Positions 44,498-55,262 of a stretch of DNA of 64,000 bases are shown here, in pieces. Positions within the stretch are counted from its first letter, which is position 1. Every line of letters starts with the position of its first letter. Source of the stretch: Chloranthus sessilifolius (lineage: Eukaryota > Streptophyta > Magnoliopsida > Chloranthales > Chloranthaceae); NCBI GenBank assembly GCA_021018995.1, contig CM037587.1, forward strand, positions 6,202,866-6,266,865. The letters are read 5' to 3'. Both the position numbers and the translations under genes were made by a program. Below the pieces are notes generated by a model. It was not told the origin of the DNA. It did no database searches and saw only the letters and a program-made list of their open reading frames with translations.

Positions 44498-45766
44498 GAC
44501 ATCAATTGAAGAACAAGGGCCACAACTCATTACAGATAATAAATCCATAGCCAGCTCCCCTTTCTGACACCTCCTTAGAAGACTCAAAAAAGGATGCCGA
44601 GGACACATCAGATAAAGAAAACAAGGAGAAATTTGGTCTTGTAACAGATGAAGATCGAGAGACTAGCAGAGATGCTTTGCAGAAGCTTACAAATATGATG
44701 GAGGAGAGGTCAAAGAACATACCCTATTTTGTGTCATTATCATCTATCATTCTGCATGTAGGATTGGTTGGAATGATAGGAAAGATCCGAATTATTATCC
44801 AACTGTCCCAATATTGTAGCATTTCACTAGTATTTTTCTTATTATTGTAACTCTTAAAACTTTTTTTGGTTCATATTGTTACAGATGCTGCAAAAGATAA
44901 ACATGAGGATGAGACATTGAGTGAAAACAGGCCAACTGTAGAGCATGATAGGACTGAAACAAGCCCTTCTGACAGGGGGCGGAAGTATGATAGGAGGAGC
45001 AAAGAGAGGGACAGAGAGTGGGACTTGAAATGGGAGAAGGAGCAGGAACTGGAGAGATATGAGAGGGAACGGGAGAGGGAGAGAAAATGGTATCGATCAA
45101 GCTTATGAAAGTGATTTTGGTCATGACAATCATGCAGGTAAGTTTCTTATGCTTCACTTTTTCTTGATTTATAGTTTTAAACATATATCTAAGCTAGATA
45201 TGTGTGAATATGATACTGTTAATTCCGTAGGCACTAGTATGATTTAATATAGATACAAGTGCTCTCTTACACTCCTCCCCCCTACTCTCATCTCTTTTGC
45301 TAAACGGGATGGGTTTTATTATATACGGGGTGCAGTTCTCTCAAATGGTATTGGTGATGACGTGACCATGGGATCCGATTCCATGTCAGATACAAAACAT
45401 AATAGCAATGCTCTGACTAGAAAGCTGGGATTTGGTCTCATGGGATTAGGAAAGCGAACTACTGTCCCTTCTGTTTTCAATGAAGAAGACGGCAAAGATG
45501 CGGATAAGGAGAAAAAGAGCGACCTCTAGCTCCCATTGATTACTCCACTGAGGAAATACAGGTTGTGCAACTGCAAGCTAATGTTTCAGGGTCACAGCCA
45601 AATTTGGTGGCAGCTGCCGAATTTGCTAAGCGCACCACCCATGTTAATCCCAAAGAAGAGAAGCATGAATTTGAGAAAGAAAGAAACAGGCGATCTACTG
45701 ACAAGTCAAGTCAGAGGGAGCCGAGGAGAGTTATCGTGCACGAGATGAAAGCTGAGAGAAGGTTCA
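44498..45766 (+). pseudogene. RBM25-like splicing factor fragment, three exon parts
   Basis: Part 1 (about 44575-44712): KFGLVTDEDRETSRDALQKL, TNMMEERSKN. Part 2 (44884-45105): DAAKDKHEDETLSENRPT and the Arg/Glu repeat RRSKERDREWDLKWEKEQEL, ERYERERERE. Part 3 (45336-45766): LTRKLGFGLMGLGKRTTVPS, VFNEEDG, a frameshift, then IDYSTEEIQVVQ, AAAEFAKR and NPKEEKHEFEKERNRR. This order fits the middle of plant RBM25 (a U1-associated splicing regulator with RRM, RE-rich and PWI domains). RRM and PWI domains are missing. Intron-like DNA between the parts indicates a genomic fragment. Confidence 0.7.
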
Positions 45767-46289
45767 TGAATTTTTTACTCTAGACTTTTAAATATCTCTG
45801 TAAATCAGTGCACTTTTGTATGGAATCCAACATAAAATTTTCTGGAATTATACATGGCACTAATTTGTATATGTTATTTTTTTGGGAATTAATTAATAGT
45901 TTATGGCAGTAGAAATATATTTTATACTTTATCCAACATGGTATATAATGCTAAAAACTTTGACCTCACCAGCCATATCTATTGGGAAATAAGCTTTCGG
46001 GGAATTGTACGAAATTTTTCTCTAAAGGTAGCATTTGCTGCTCTGAAGTTAATCGGCTTTGGGGACATGTTGGCGACAGGTGCATTTGGACAATCACTAC
46101 GCCAGTGCACTCCAGCTCTCTGCCCATTTCTTGCGGAAGTAGGTTTAATTGCTTTCTTGGGGAGCTCATTTTTCACTTCAAGCAACCCCCCTCAATACAA
46201 ATGGGTGCTGCAGGTCTAACAGTACCCCCGTGGTGCTTGAGAATTGCTGATTTTCTAGCCAAATGAAACTAATTTGATTTGACAAAACA
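45767..46289 (+). other. Unassigned DNA between RBM25 fragment and CACTA end
   Basis: 45767-45970 is AT-rich and shows nothing. 46000-46230 is open on the minus strand for about 68 codons (NELPKKAIKPTSARNGQRAG) and looks more coding-like than its surroundings, but I do not recognise it. A CACTAC at 46095 is discussed under rejected items. Confidence 0.35.
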
Positions 46290-46698
46290 AAACAAAAAAA
46301 CCTTCGCCCACGACTGCAGCCGTTGGCATAGTTCCTTTTATTTTAAAAATTATTTTTTTTAAAACACCTATGCCGACGATTGTAGTCGTTGGAGTAGGAC
46401 CTTTTATTTAAAAAAATATTTTTTAAAACACCTACGCTGACGGTTGCAGCCGTCGGCGTAGGTCTTCTTATTTAAAAAAAATATTTTAAAAAAAAACTTA
46501 CGCTGACGGCTGAAGCCGTCGGCGTAGAGTCCTTGAGTTATGGCGACGGCTACTACTCGTTGGCGTATGTATTCGCCAACGGAAATATCACCGACGGCTT
46601 CAAGCCGTCGGCATAGAATTTCCAGCTGTCGGCAATTCTATTTGCCGACGCCTAGTATAGTCTAGAAACCGTCAGCGTAGGTACCTTTATCTGTAGTG
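46290..46698 (-). mobile_element. Terminal and subterminal region of a CACTA-type transposon
   Basis: The right end reads ACCTTTATCTGTAGTG, so on the minus strand CACTACAGATAAAGG. Inside it lie at least five reiterated hairpin motifs of the type CGACGGCTGCAGCCGTCGGC with TAGG flanks (near 46305-46325, 46372-46390, 46437-46458, 46502-46524, 46586-46610). Such GCCGACGGC subterminal repeats beside a CACTA end are typical of plant CACTA elements. The partner end was not identified with confidence. It borders the P450 fragment directly. Confidence 0.65.
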
Positions 46699-46893
46699 AA
46701 TGTGGATGAATCTGATATCAACAACTTAGTAAAGCTCCAAGCCATTGTCAAGGAAACATTGCGCAAACTCCTCTCGGACTACCGCATATTGCTAGAGAAG
46801 ACTGCCATATAGGTGGCTTCTTCGTCCCAACCGGCACACAAGTCATGGTCAACCTATGGAAGTTACAACGGAACTCACATGTGTGGAATGAAC
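46699..46893 (+). pseudogene. CYP82-type cytochrome P450 fragment, 5' of the copia insertion
   Basis: VDESDINNLVKLQAIVKETL followed, after a frame change near 46770, by DCHIGGFFVPTGTQVMVNLW and KLQRNSHVWNE. KETLR is the K-helix (ExxR) and the second block the beta-sheet region before the PERF motif; wording and spacing fit the CYP82 family of dicots. The rest is at 53981-54270, exactly across the copia element and its TGAAC duplication. The upstream half of the gene is missing; the CACTA end abuts it. Confidence 0.85.
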
Positions 46894-47363
46894 TGTTAGA
46901 AGTTTCTATTTCGGTGGCCGTCACTATGGTCAATTCGTTGACCGGTGAATGGTGTAAGATTAATCTTGAAATGTAATAGCTGCTAATTCGGTGAATTTGA
47001 AGAGAATAAGCAACTAATAGTTAAGTCTTTTAGTTATAGTATGATTGTGATTTCTAATCATAATATAATTAGTAATTTAAGTCCTTAATGTGAAAGGACT
47101 CTTTGGTTATAAATAAAAGGGGTGCTTGGTCCCAACAATTGCTCGACACACTTCAACCCTCCTTATTAGCAAAAGCATCCCCATTGTGCTCGAAGGTATT
47201 GAGAGCGAGAAGATCGTTGAAAATCAGCAACCCATCATTCATGGCTCACACTCAAGGTGCGCACATATAGTTTAATTCGTGAATGGTCGATTTATTGTTT
47301 TGATTGATCATGCGCCCAGATCCTAGGGCATATATTTGGATGATAGGATCGACAGATTCATTA
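46894..47363 (+). repeat. Copia 5' LTR
   Basis: Starts TGTTAGAAGTTTC; the end is decayed from CATCA to CATTA. TATA box TATAAATA at 47108-47115. Confidence 0.95.
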
Positions 47364-47365
47364 AT

Positions 47366-47378
47366 TGGTATCAGAGCC
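47366..47378 (+). other. Copia primer-binding site, tRNA-Met type
   Basis: TGGTATCAGAGCC, two bases after the LTR end, complementary to initiator tRNA-Met. Confidence 0.92.
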
Positions 47379-49023
47379 AAGTTATTGGTGTTTGATAGGT
47401 CAAAGCATTAATATATGATTTTATTTCAATTAATTTTTTTATTAAATTAAGGGACAATTTGAATAAACGATTGTTCATGAATTGGCGTCAGAGCATGTTT
47501 TGATGGCTGTCAAAATCGCCACCGATCACTAGTTGGCGACCTACTCCGGCTACCGGTAGGTGGTTGACTGGTGGTAGGTGGTTGACTGGTATTAGAAGAG
47601 ACCACGTCCCTGTTAGCCATGGGAAAAGGAAGGAGACCCAGTGGGTCTTATTCTTTAAATGACAGCCATGTTTTCCCTTTTATTGTGGTTGCTATTACAA
47701 TCCCCAAAGATCTATTGCAAGTCAAGGTGAATGAAAACTAAAGGATAATAATTTTCCTTTGATATGTGTCTGCGGGGTGGTGGAAGGACTTATGGTGGTT
47801 GCCAATAAAAGAGCTCCAAGGTCTTTGGTTAGTAGTTCCTTTGGAGAAGACAACTACAATAGTCGTAGGTCGGTGGTTCTTTTTTCTTTTTTTTTTTAAG
47901 TAGTAGGTGTCTTAATTGTTTTTATTGCATGTGTAATGGTAGCATAAGACTCGACCTAGTCTGTGACCCGGCCCGGTTGATTATCGGACTCGGGTCATGA
48001 CCCAATCCAGCCCGTGGGCCGGTCCAGTTCATTCCCGACCCAAGATTTATGACTCGATTTAGCCCGTTAGACGCGATTCATTTGCCTTAAGGCCCAATTG
48101 TGACCTATATCATTTCTTATTCTTTTTGGGTCATTTTTGGGCTATTTATAGGTCCAATTTTCGGACAATATATACAGATTTTGATTTTCTCGGGCATTTC
48201 GGATCTAATTTTAAGGTCTATTTTTGAAAATAAGCTCTCCGTTGTGACATTTGACATAACTTGATGTCATTTTTGATAATTTTAATTGGATAATTATTAT
48301 ATTTTTTGAATGCTTTTAATTAGGGTTGGGTGTTGGAGGTTGTACTCTAAAACTAAGGCTGATACTTATATAATGTTACATATGATTATTATTAATTTTT
48401 GGCACACTTACTCATAACACGAGTTAGTTTTGACCACTTGCATCTCTTAAGTGGCTTAATTTTTTTTAATGAATCACTTTTGTGACCATCTAAAATATTA
48501 TCAAACACAAATAGAAAATATGGCTTGAAAGGATTCTTCTGTCGAACGGTGATGAACTTTCCTAGTGCCATGATTTTCATAGTGAGGTTTATTTTTGTCA
48601 AAGATGGTGTTATAAATTCAGTGAAAGTATATAGTAAACGTTCACATAATAACTTGAGGGATTACTTCTGTCCAACGGTGATGAATCACTTAATATTGAA
48701 TAATGGTTATATTTTACTATTCATTATTTTGTGTGTGGGTACTGCTAGCGTGTTGTGACTCGACCCAACGGAGAGTCATAACGATGCAATTAGTACCACA
48801 ATCATTAATGTAAATTGAGGAAGCAGCTAGTGTGTTATGACTCGACCCAACGGAGAGTCATAATGATACATTATTTCTCAATAAAATCACATTGGTTTTA
48901 ATTTTATTATATTCCTTAACATAATTTAACTCTTGCGTAAAACACTATAAATATAATCTTGTGGAATTGATTATTGTTATAGTTGTATGTGGATATAATA
49001 AAGCTCTTAATTATTGTGCAACA
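47379..49023 (+). other. Copia leader, non-coding, with two direct repeats
   Basis: No gene. A 40-bp unit with GACTCGACCCAACGGAGAGT occurs at 48744 and 48826 (82 bp apart), and a TCCAACGGTGATGAA-containing unit at about 48538 and 48668. A GGGTC/GACCC-rich low-complexity stretch is at 47950-48060. Confidence 0.6.
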
Positions 49024-49850
49024 TTGAACCTGTCTTCTATTACTAATATGATTGGTGGAATTGAACTTTTGAGTAGCTCGAATTATGACAAATGAAAGGA
49101 ACAAGTTGTAATTATTCTAGGTTGCATGGATCTTGACTATGTTATACGAACTAATAAACCAAAGGTGCTCACTGTTGAGGATCTAGTAGTAAACAATACG
49201 GATTTTAAAAATTAGATAGATCAAATTATATGAGCCTCATGATCATAAAGAGTTTCATTACTGATGCGATCCGGGGAGGTATTTCTAACTTGTACAATGC
49301 AAAGGAATACATGCAAGCTATTTAGGAATAATTTCAGGAGACTTCTAAAGCATGTGCCAGTAGTCTTATTGTTAAAATGGGAACTATGAAATATGATGAT
49401 CATAGTAGCGTACGGGAGCACATTATGAGAATAAGTGGCATGACAACTCAATTGAATGAAATTGATATGGGTTTTTCTGAGGATTATTTTGTTTACTTCA
49501 TTATGACTTCTCTTCCTGCACAATTTGACCCGTTTAAGATTAATTATAGCATGCAAAAAGATAAATAGAAGATGAACAAGTTAATCTCTCACTGTGTCCA
49601 AGAAGAAGAAAGACTTCGGGCTGTAAAACCTGAAAGTGCTCATTACGTCGCTCTTGGACTATCGAAAGAAAATTTTAAGAGAAAGAAGGGATCATATAAA
49701 GGAAAGAACATGAAAGCTTCTACACCGGAAACCAAAAAAGGAGAAGCTAGCGAATCTACTTCTTGTATGTTTTGAATCATACAAGTATCTATTCTTATAA
49801 GAATAGACACATCAAGAAGAATTGTCAGAAATACAGAGATTGGCTAGTTA
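49024..49850 (+). pseudogene. Copia gag
   Basis: IGGIELLSSSNYDK at the start, then AYKMGTMKYDD-like middle (MGTMKYDDHSSVREHIMRIS, LPAQFDPFKINYS), a Lys-rich stretch and a decayed CCHC knuckle (GHIKKNC-like HIKKNCQKY, near 49806-49830). Stops at 49100, 49213, 49568 and 49775 among others. This is the UBN2-like copia gag, which forms the particle. Confidence 0.8.
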
Positions 49851-49904
49851 AGAAAGGTAATGACCAAGTCTTTGTATGTTTTGAATCATTTTATATTGAT
49901 GCTC

Positions 49905-51235
49905 CAAACAACACTTGGTGGATAGATTCTGGTGCAACTATTCATATAAGTAATTCAATATAGGAATTTCGATCCAGCAGGAAGCTAAGTAAAGGTAAAC
50001 GAACCATCAAACTCGAAAATAGAGTAGAAGCAGACGTGGAGGCCATTGGGACTCTCCGTCTTATTTTAGATAGTGGTTTCATTTTGAATTTAGTTTATAC
50101 TATTTATGTTTCAAGTATCACTAGAAAACTTATATCAATTTCTAAAGTGGATTCATTAGGTTTTGAATTTAAATTTGGACATAATATTTTTACGCTATTA
50201 TTTGATTCCAATATTGTGGGTAGTGGCTCACTAGTAGGCAATCTTTATTAGTTAAACTTGAATTCATTTTATGCCCAACCTTTAGTTTCTATGGTTGTGG
50301 ATGATAGAGTTAGTAAGAAACGAATACGAGCAATTGATAATTCCTCTATTTTATGGCATAAACGTTTAGGCTATATATCTAAAGATAGAATAGAGAGGTT
50401 AATTAAAGATGATATAATCTCTGATTTCAATACTTGTGTTAATTGCTTTAAAGAAAAACTCACAAAGACTAATAAGAAAGGAGCTATCAGGAGCATGAAT
50501 TTGCTAGAAATAGTCTACACTGATATTTATGAATCGTTTTCAACTCCTGTTATTGGTGACCAAAAGTATTTTATTACCTTCACTAATGACTATTCTCGTT
50601 TCGGTTACATATTTCTCATTCATGAGAAATTTAAGGCCCTAGATATATTTAAAATCTATAAAATCGAAGTTGAGTTACAACTCAATTCGAAGATTAAACT
50701 TGTGAGATCTTATAGAGGCAGAGAGTACTATGGTAGATACTCTAAAACAGGTCGCAATCCAAGACCATTCGCCCTGTATCTACAAGAGCATGGCATTATT
50801 GCTCAATACACCATTCCAGAAACACCTGAACAGAATGGTGTAGCTGAGCAATGAAATCGTACTCTTATGGATATAGTGAGAAGCATGTTATGCAACTCTA
50901 AGTTGCCTATATTCTTGTGGGGAAAAGCCTTGAAAAGAGCGGTGCATATTCTGAATCGGGTTCTTAGTAAGACTGTTCCCAAAACTCCTTATGAGCTATG
51001 GGTAGGAAGAAAACTGACTTTAGGATATTTATACATTTGGGACTGTTTAGCTGAAGCAAAGGTGTATAATCCACAATTAGGAAAATTGGACCTTAAAACT
51101 ATAAGTTATTATTTTATTGGTTATCCTGATAGGTCAAAAGGCTATAGATTTTACTGTCCCACTCATAGTACTCGGATTGTTGAGACTAGATATGAGAAAT
51201 TCTTTAAGGATTGTGAGAACAGCGAAAGTGTTTAG
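49905..51235 (+). pseudogene. Copia protease and integrase
   Basis: Protease: NTWWIDSGATIHISNS with D-S-G. Integrase: zinc finger WHKRLGYISKDRIERL ... CVNCFKEKLTK; first Asp in VYTDIYESF; the usual SDRG motif reads SYRG (second catalytic Asp replaced by Tyr); Glu in TPEQNGVAEQ, followed by a TGA at 50852. The C-terminal part ([38 protein letters not shown]) is well kept. Stops at 49963 and 50251 separate the blocks. Confidence 0.9.
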
Positions 51236-52388
51236 CCCAAGAAAATCACTTTTGAGGACAATCGGGTTATAATTCATATTCCTTTTATCCAAGAAAAAGT
51301 AGCAGCAATAATAGTTATTCAAGTAAGTGTCGATGTACTTGTGGCCATACCTATTGCAACACCCCACATTGAGGATGCTCTTGCTCCTATGGTGACTGCC
51401 AATAATCAACCATTGCGTAGATCAAAGAGAGCAAAAAAAGTCAGTCATTTCTTGTGGCTATATCGTCTACCTCAATGAGAGTGAGTATGATTTTAGAAAG
51501 GAAACAGATCTTGTTTCCTTTAATCAAACTATGAAGAGTGACAAATCCACTAAATGACTCGAAGCTATGAAAGATGAGTTGGAATCAATGAAACATAACT
51601 CGATATGAATCTTTGTGAGTTACCTGCAAGAGTTAAGCCTATAAGCTGTAAATAGGTATATAAAATCAAGCAAGACTCCAAAAGTAATGTAGAAAGATAC
51701 AAGGCCAAGTTAGTCGCTAAAGGGTTCACTCAAAAGGAGAGAATAGACTATAAAGAGACATTTTCTTCTGTCTCTAAAAAGGAATCATTCTGAATAGTCA
51801 TGGCATTAGTAGCTCATTTTGACTTAGAATTATATTAAATAGATGTTAAAATTGCTTTTCTGAATGTTGACTTGCATGAAGATGTCTTTATGACACAATC
51901 TGAAATTTTTCAGGTTGAGGGGGAGAGCCATTTAGTCTGTAAACTCAAAAGGTTTATATATGGTTTAAAGCAGGCATCTCGATAATGGTACTTAAAATTT
52001 TACGAAGTTATTTCAAATTTTGATTTTAAAGAAAATATTGTGGATCAATACATATATCTTAAAATCAGTGGGAGTAAGTTTATCATTCTTGTTTTGTATA
52101 TTGATGAGATATTGCTTGTAAGTAGTAGTTTGAGAATATTACATGAGACAAAGAACTTTTTATCAAAGAGTTTTGATATAAAAGATCTTGGTAAAGCTTC
52201 CTATGTGATAGGACTTGAGATTCATCGAGATAGGGCTCGTGACATATTGGGATTGCCTCAAAGAGCTTATATTGACAAAGTTCTCAAAATGTTTAACATG
52301 TATAATTGCTCCGTTATTGTTGCTCCTGTGCTTAAGGGTGATAAATTTAAACTACTTCAAAGTCTTAGAATCGATTTGGAGAGATAGC
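51236..52388 (+). pseudogene. Copia reverse transcriptase
   Basis: EAMKDELESMKHN, VYKIKQDSKSNVERYKAKLV, AKGFTQKERIDYKETFSSVS, IDVKIAFLNVDLHEDVFMTQ, LKRFIYGLKQASR and LVLYIDEILLVSSS, where YVDD has become YIDE. At least six stops. It retains the order of a copia RT. Confidence 0.9.
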
Positions 52389-52390
52389 AG

Positions 52391-52972
52391 ATGGAGACAA
52401 TTTCTTATGCATCGGCAATTGGGAGTCTTACATATGCACAAGTCTGTACTCATCCAGACATAGCGTATATAGTTGACATACTTGGTATGTATCAATGTAC
52501 TCCTGATTTGGACCATTGGAAAGCAACCAAAAAAGTTTTTCACTATTTACAAGAGACAAAAGGGCACATGCTGACATACAAAAGGTCGAATAACCTTGAA
52601 GTTATTGGTTATTCAGACTCCGACTATACTGGGTGTCAAGACACCCGTAGGTCCACATCGGATTATATATTTATGCTTGTAGGTGGACCTGTATCTTGGA
52701 AGAGCGTTAATCAAACGCTGACTACTTCGTCTACTATGGAAGCAGAGTTCGTTGCATGTTTTGAGGTAACATGTGAAGCGATATGGTTAAGGAATTTTAT
52801 CTCAGGGCTTCGAATTGTTGATAGTATTTTAAGGCCACTGAAAATTTTATGTGACAATTGTGCTGCGATAGTTATCTCTAATAACAACAAAACTAGTGAA
52901 GGTTTTAAATATATTGACATTAAATATTTTGTTGTGAGGGTGAAAGTTCAGAATCAAATTATATTTTTTTAA
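52391..52972 (+). pseudogene. Copia RNase H
   Basis: YASAIGSLTYAQVCTHPDIA, LEVIGYSDSDYTGCQDTRRS, PVSWKSVNQTLTTSSTMEAE, FVACFEVTCEAIWLRNFISG and CDNCAAIVISNNNKTS are the standard copia C-terminal blocks. The TDAEY-like tail is followed by frame changes before 53085. Confidence 0.9.
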
Positions 52973-53510
52973 AAGATCAGTACGACACTCATGTTGACTG
53001 ACCCTCTCATTAAAGGCTTACCTCCCAAGCTCTTTTCGGAGCACGTTGCGCGCATGAGATTAACAGATAATTTTGATAGCCTTTGAAAGTGGATGTATGA
53101 GAGTGAATACATTTGTTTAATTGATTCGAAAGTAAAGATTATTTATTTGCTTTTTCATTTTTATGCAAATAAAATTTTTTGAACATATGGTGCCAATAGA
53201 TGGCAATAAAGTAGGACCAATAATAGATTGAGTTTACATGTAATCATCATTCAGTTTGTAAACTTACAATTTATGTGAAATCTTACTGGTTGGAATTCAT
53301 GTCGGTGATAAATTCTAATACGGTAACTAATGAACGGTCATGTATTGATGACATGATGCATTGACTACATTGATTATGTGTTAAAATTTTCACTGGACCG
53401 AACTGATTGTAAAGATTTTGATTGAGATTAATTAGAACTTGTCATTCAAAGAAAATTAGCTAATATTTGATAATCGTAGTTTATTGACATAGTGTGGCCA
53501 AGTGCGAGAT
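52973..53510 (+). other. Copia 3' untranslated region and polypurine tract
   Basis: The last coding traces (PLIKGLPPKLFSEHVARMRL) end near 53085. The rest is AT-rich without genes; GCCAAGTGCGAGAT (53498-53510 area) is the purine tract before the 3' LTR. Confidence 0.7.
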
Positions 53511-53980
53511 TGTTAGAAGTTTCTATTTTGATGGCTGTCACTATGGTCAATCCGTTGACCGGTGAATAGTGTAAGATCAATCTTGTAATATAATAGTTGC
53601 TAATTTGGTGAATTTGAAGAGAATAAGCAACTAATAGTTAAGTCTTTTAGTTATTGTATGATTGTAATTTCTAATCACAATACAATTAGTAATTTATGTC
53701 CTTAATGAAAAATGACTCTTTGGCTATAAATAAAAGGGGTGCTTGGTCCCAACGATTACTCGATACACTTCAATCCTCCTTACTAGCAAAAGCTTCCCCA
53801 TTGTGTTCGGAGGTATTGAGAGCGAGAAGATCGTTGAAGATCGGCAACCCATAATTCATGGCTCACACTCAAGATGCGCACATATATTTTAATTTGTGGA
53901 TGGTCGATTTATTGTTTTGATTGATCATGCGCGTAGATCCTAAGGCATATATTTGGATGGTCGGATCGACAGATTCATCA
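53511..53980 (+). repeat. Copia 3' LTR
   Basis: 470 bp, TGTTAGAAGTTTC to GATTCATCA, followed by TGAAC. TATA box at 53725-53732. Confidence 0.96.
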
Positions 53981-54270
53981 TGAACCGGAGGAGTTTCGGC
54001 CAGAGAGATTCCTCACTCGTCACGTGGACGTGGATTTTAGAGGTCAACATTTCGAGTACATCCCTTTTGGATCCGGATGAAGACAAAGCCCCGAGATCTC
54101 TTTCGCACTCCAAGCCCTACACCTAAACTTGTCTGCTTCATGGCTTTGAGCTAACAACACCCTCAAGCGACCATGTTGATATAACTAGGGGTGTGAGCTT
54201 TGTTATGGGTAAAGCATCTCCCATGGAAGTTGTTTTCATCTTGTGTCTTCCGAAGGAACTTCATCCATAA
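53981..54270 (+). pseudogene. CYP82-type cytochrome P450 fragment, 3' of the copia insertion
   Basis: [35 protein letters not shown] (from CGA), RQSPEISFALQALH, a frame change, then LHGFELTTPSSDHVDITRGV, SFVMGKASPMEVVFILCLPK, ELHP and TAA at 54268-54270. PERF and FGSG are the P450 hallmarks; the heme-binding Cys position reads Ser (RRQSPE instead of RRSCPG), so the fold could not bind heme even without the stop. The C-terminal length is normal for CYP82. Confidence 0.88.
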
Positions 54271-54421
54271 CTGAATATAACAAGTTGGATAATTATTTTA
54301 ATAAAACTTATAATGTTGAACAAGCTCGAGGTTTTCAAATGTGTGTCCCTTTGTAGGAATGTAAAGAAAAAATTAGAAAAACGAGACTACTTGAAGAAAG
54401 TTTCAGCATCTTAACTACTTC

Positions 54422-54622
54422 AGTGTTTGGGATTGCTCTTTGGAGGCAAAGAGCAGCTCTCTATTCTGGTGCAGAGCACTTTAATGTGGGAGTGTGTTTG
54501 GTTGGAAGTATTCTCAACTCTTTTTAAAGTGAAAGAGCAGAATTTGAATCTTTTTAAAAGAGCATTTTAAAACTGCTCTTTTAAGTCCTATTCTTTGTCT
54601 TTAAAGAGCAATCCTAAACACA
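54422..54622 (+). mobile_element. MITE-like element with terminal inverted repeats
   Basis: Left end GTGTTTGGGATTGCTCTTT and right end (reverse complement) GTGTTTAGGATTGCTCTTT match in 18 of 19 bases, with inverted similarity continuing inwards (GGCAAAGAGCAG and GACAAAGAATAG). About 200 bp, no coding capacity. A clear target duplication is not visible, so the superfamily stays open (hAT- or Harbinger-like). Confidence 0.7.
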
Positions 54623-54649
54623 TCCATGAAGGTTTAGATTGGATATATG

Positions 54650-55262
54650 CATCTTTCAAATTAATTATGATACAAAAGATTGGAGCTGAATTTGGAAGCT
54701 GAAATTGCTATCTACCATTTGTTTCTTTGGACGGTGCACTCGGATAAAATTCCTATAATTGAAAATCTAATAGCTAGGGGTCTAACAAATTCTAGGTGGT
54801 TGTTTACTTTGCAATTTTGATACCGAAACTTTTGAGCATTTCTTTGTTCACTGTGATAAAAGTGAAAAATTTATAAGCATAAAATTAAATGCTTTTCAAA
54901 TAGTTCAATCTAATCAATGACTGGCATCACGAGCGCTTCTCTGGAGTTCCTTTCAATGTAGAAGAAGTTGCAAAGCAAAGTATTATTACTCTTAGAAAAT
55001 GGGTCGTTGCTAGCATAATGCGGACATATGCATTTTGGATCTTCACAGATTTCAAGTCGAAGAACTATTAAAAAATACATGATGTCATTTAGGTGGGTTG
55101 CCTTTATCTGTTTTTGGGGACTGTAGGGGCTTGTCCTTAGGGAGTGCAGGGGCTCCCTAAGAGGTTTTTTCTTTTAGGACATTTTGATTTCCTCCTAAGT
55201 GCAGGTTACTCTTCATTTTCGTAGAGATGTACTTCGGAGTTTTTTTTTTTTTTTAATCTTTT
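54650..55262 (+). pseudogene. LINE remnant with RT-associated zinc-binding region
   Basis: Across frame changes the translation gives FLWTVHSDKIPIIENLIARG, LTNSRWLFTL, then FEHFFVHCDKSEKF. W.V..DKIP....L..RG...S, then E...H.F..C, is the pattern of the zf-RVT region following RT in plant LINEs. 54900-55070 may be more of the same ORF (WHHERFSGVPFNVEEV). The 55130-55262 part ends in T-rich DNA. Confidence 0.5.

Larger units (their letters stand above)
46894..53980 (+). mobile_element. Ty1/copia retrotransposon, complete but decayed
   Basis: LTRs 46894-47363 and 53511-53980 (470 bp each), target duplication TGAAC at 46889-46893 and 53981-53985, tRNA-Met primer-binding site at 47366 and a purine tract before the 3' LTR. 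Order gag, protease, integrase, RT, RNase H is the copia order. I count 40 differences between the LTRs (8.5 percent), so it is older than the Athila element. It disrupted a P450 gene or pseudogene. I do not assign a clade. Confidence 0.96.

Noticed and set aside
45938-46266. Plus-strand frames around 46 kb as an exon
   Set aside because: Three overlapping frames on both strands are open by chance length; the minus-strand frame is the best, but none is recognisable.
46095-46698. CACTAC at 46095 preceded by AAT as partner of the CACTA end at 46698 (followed by AAT)
   Set aside because: Similarity stops after the six bases CACTAC; a 3-bp match is expected by chance and the next bases (GCCAGTGC versus AGATAAAG) differ.
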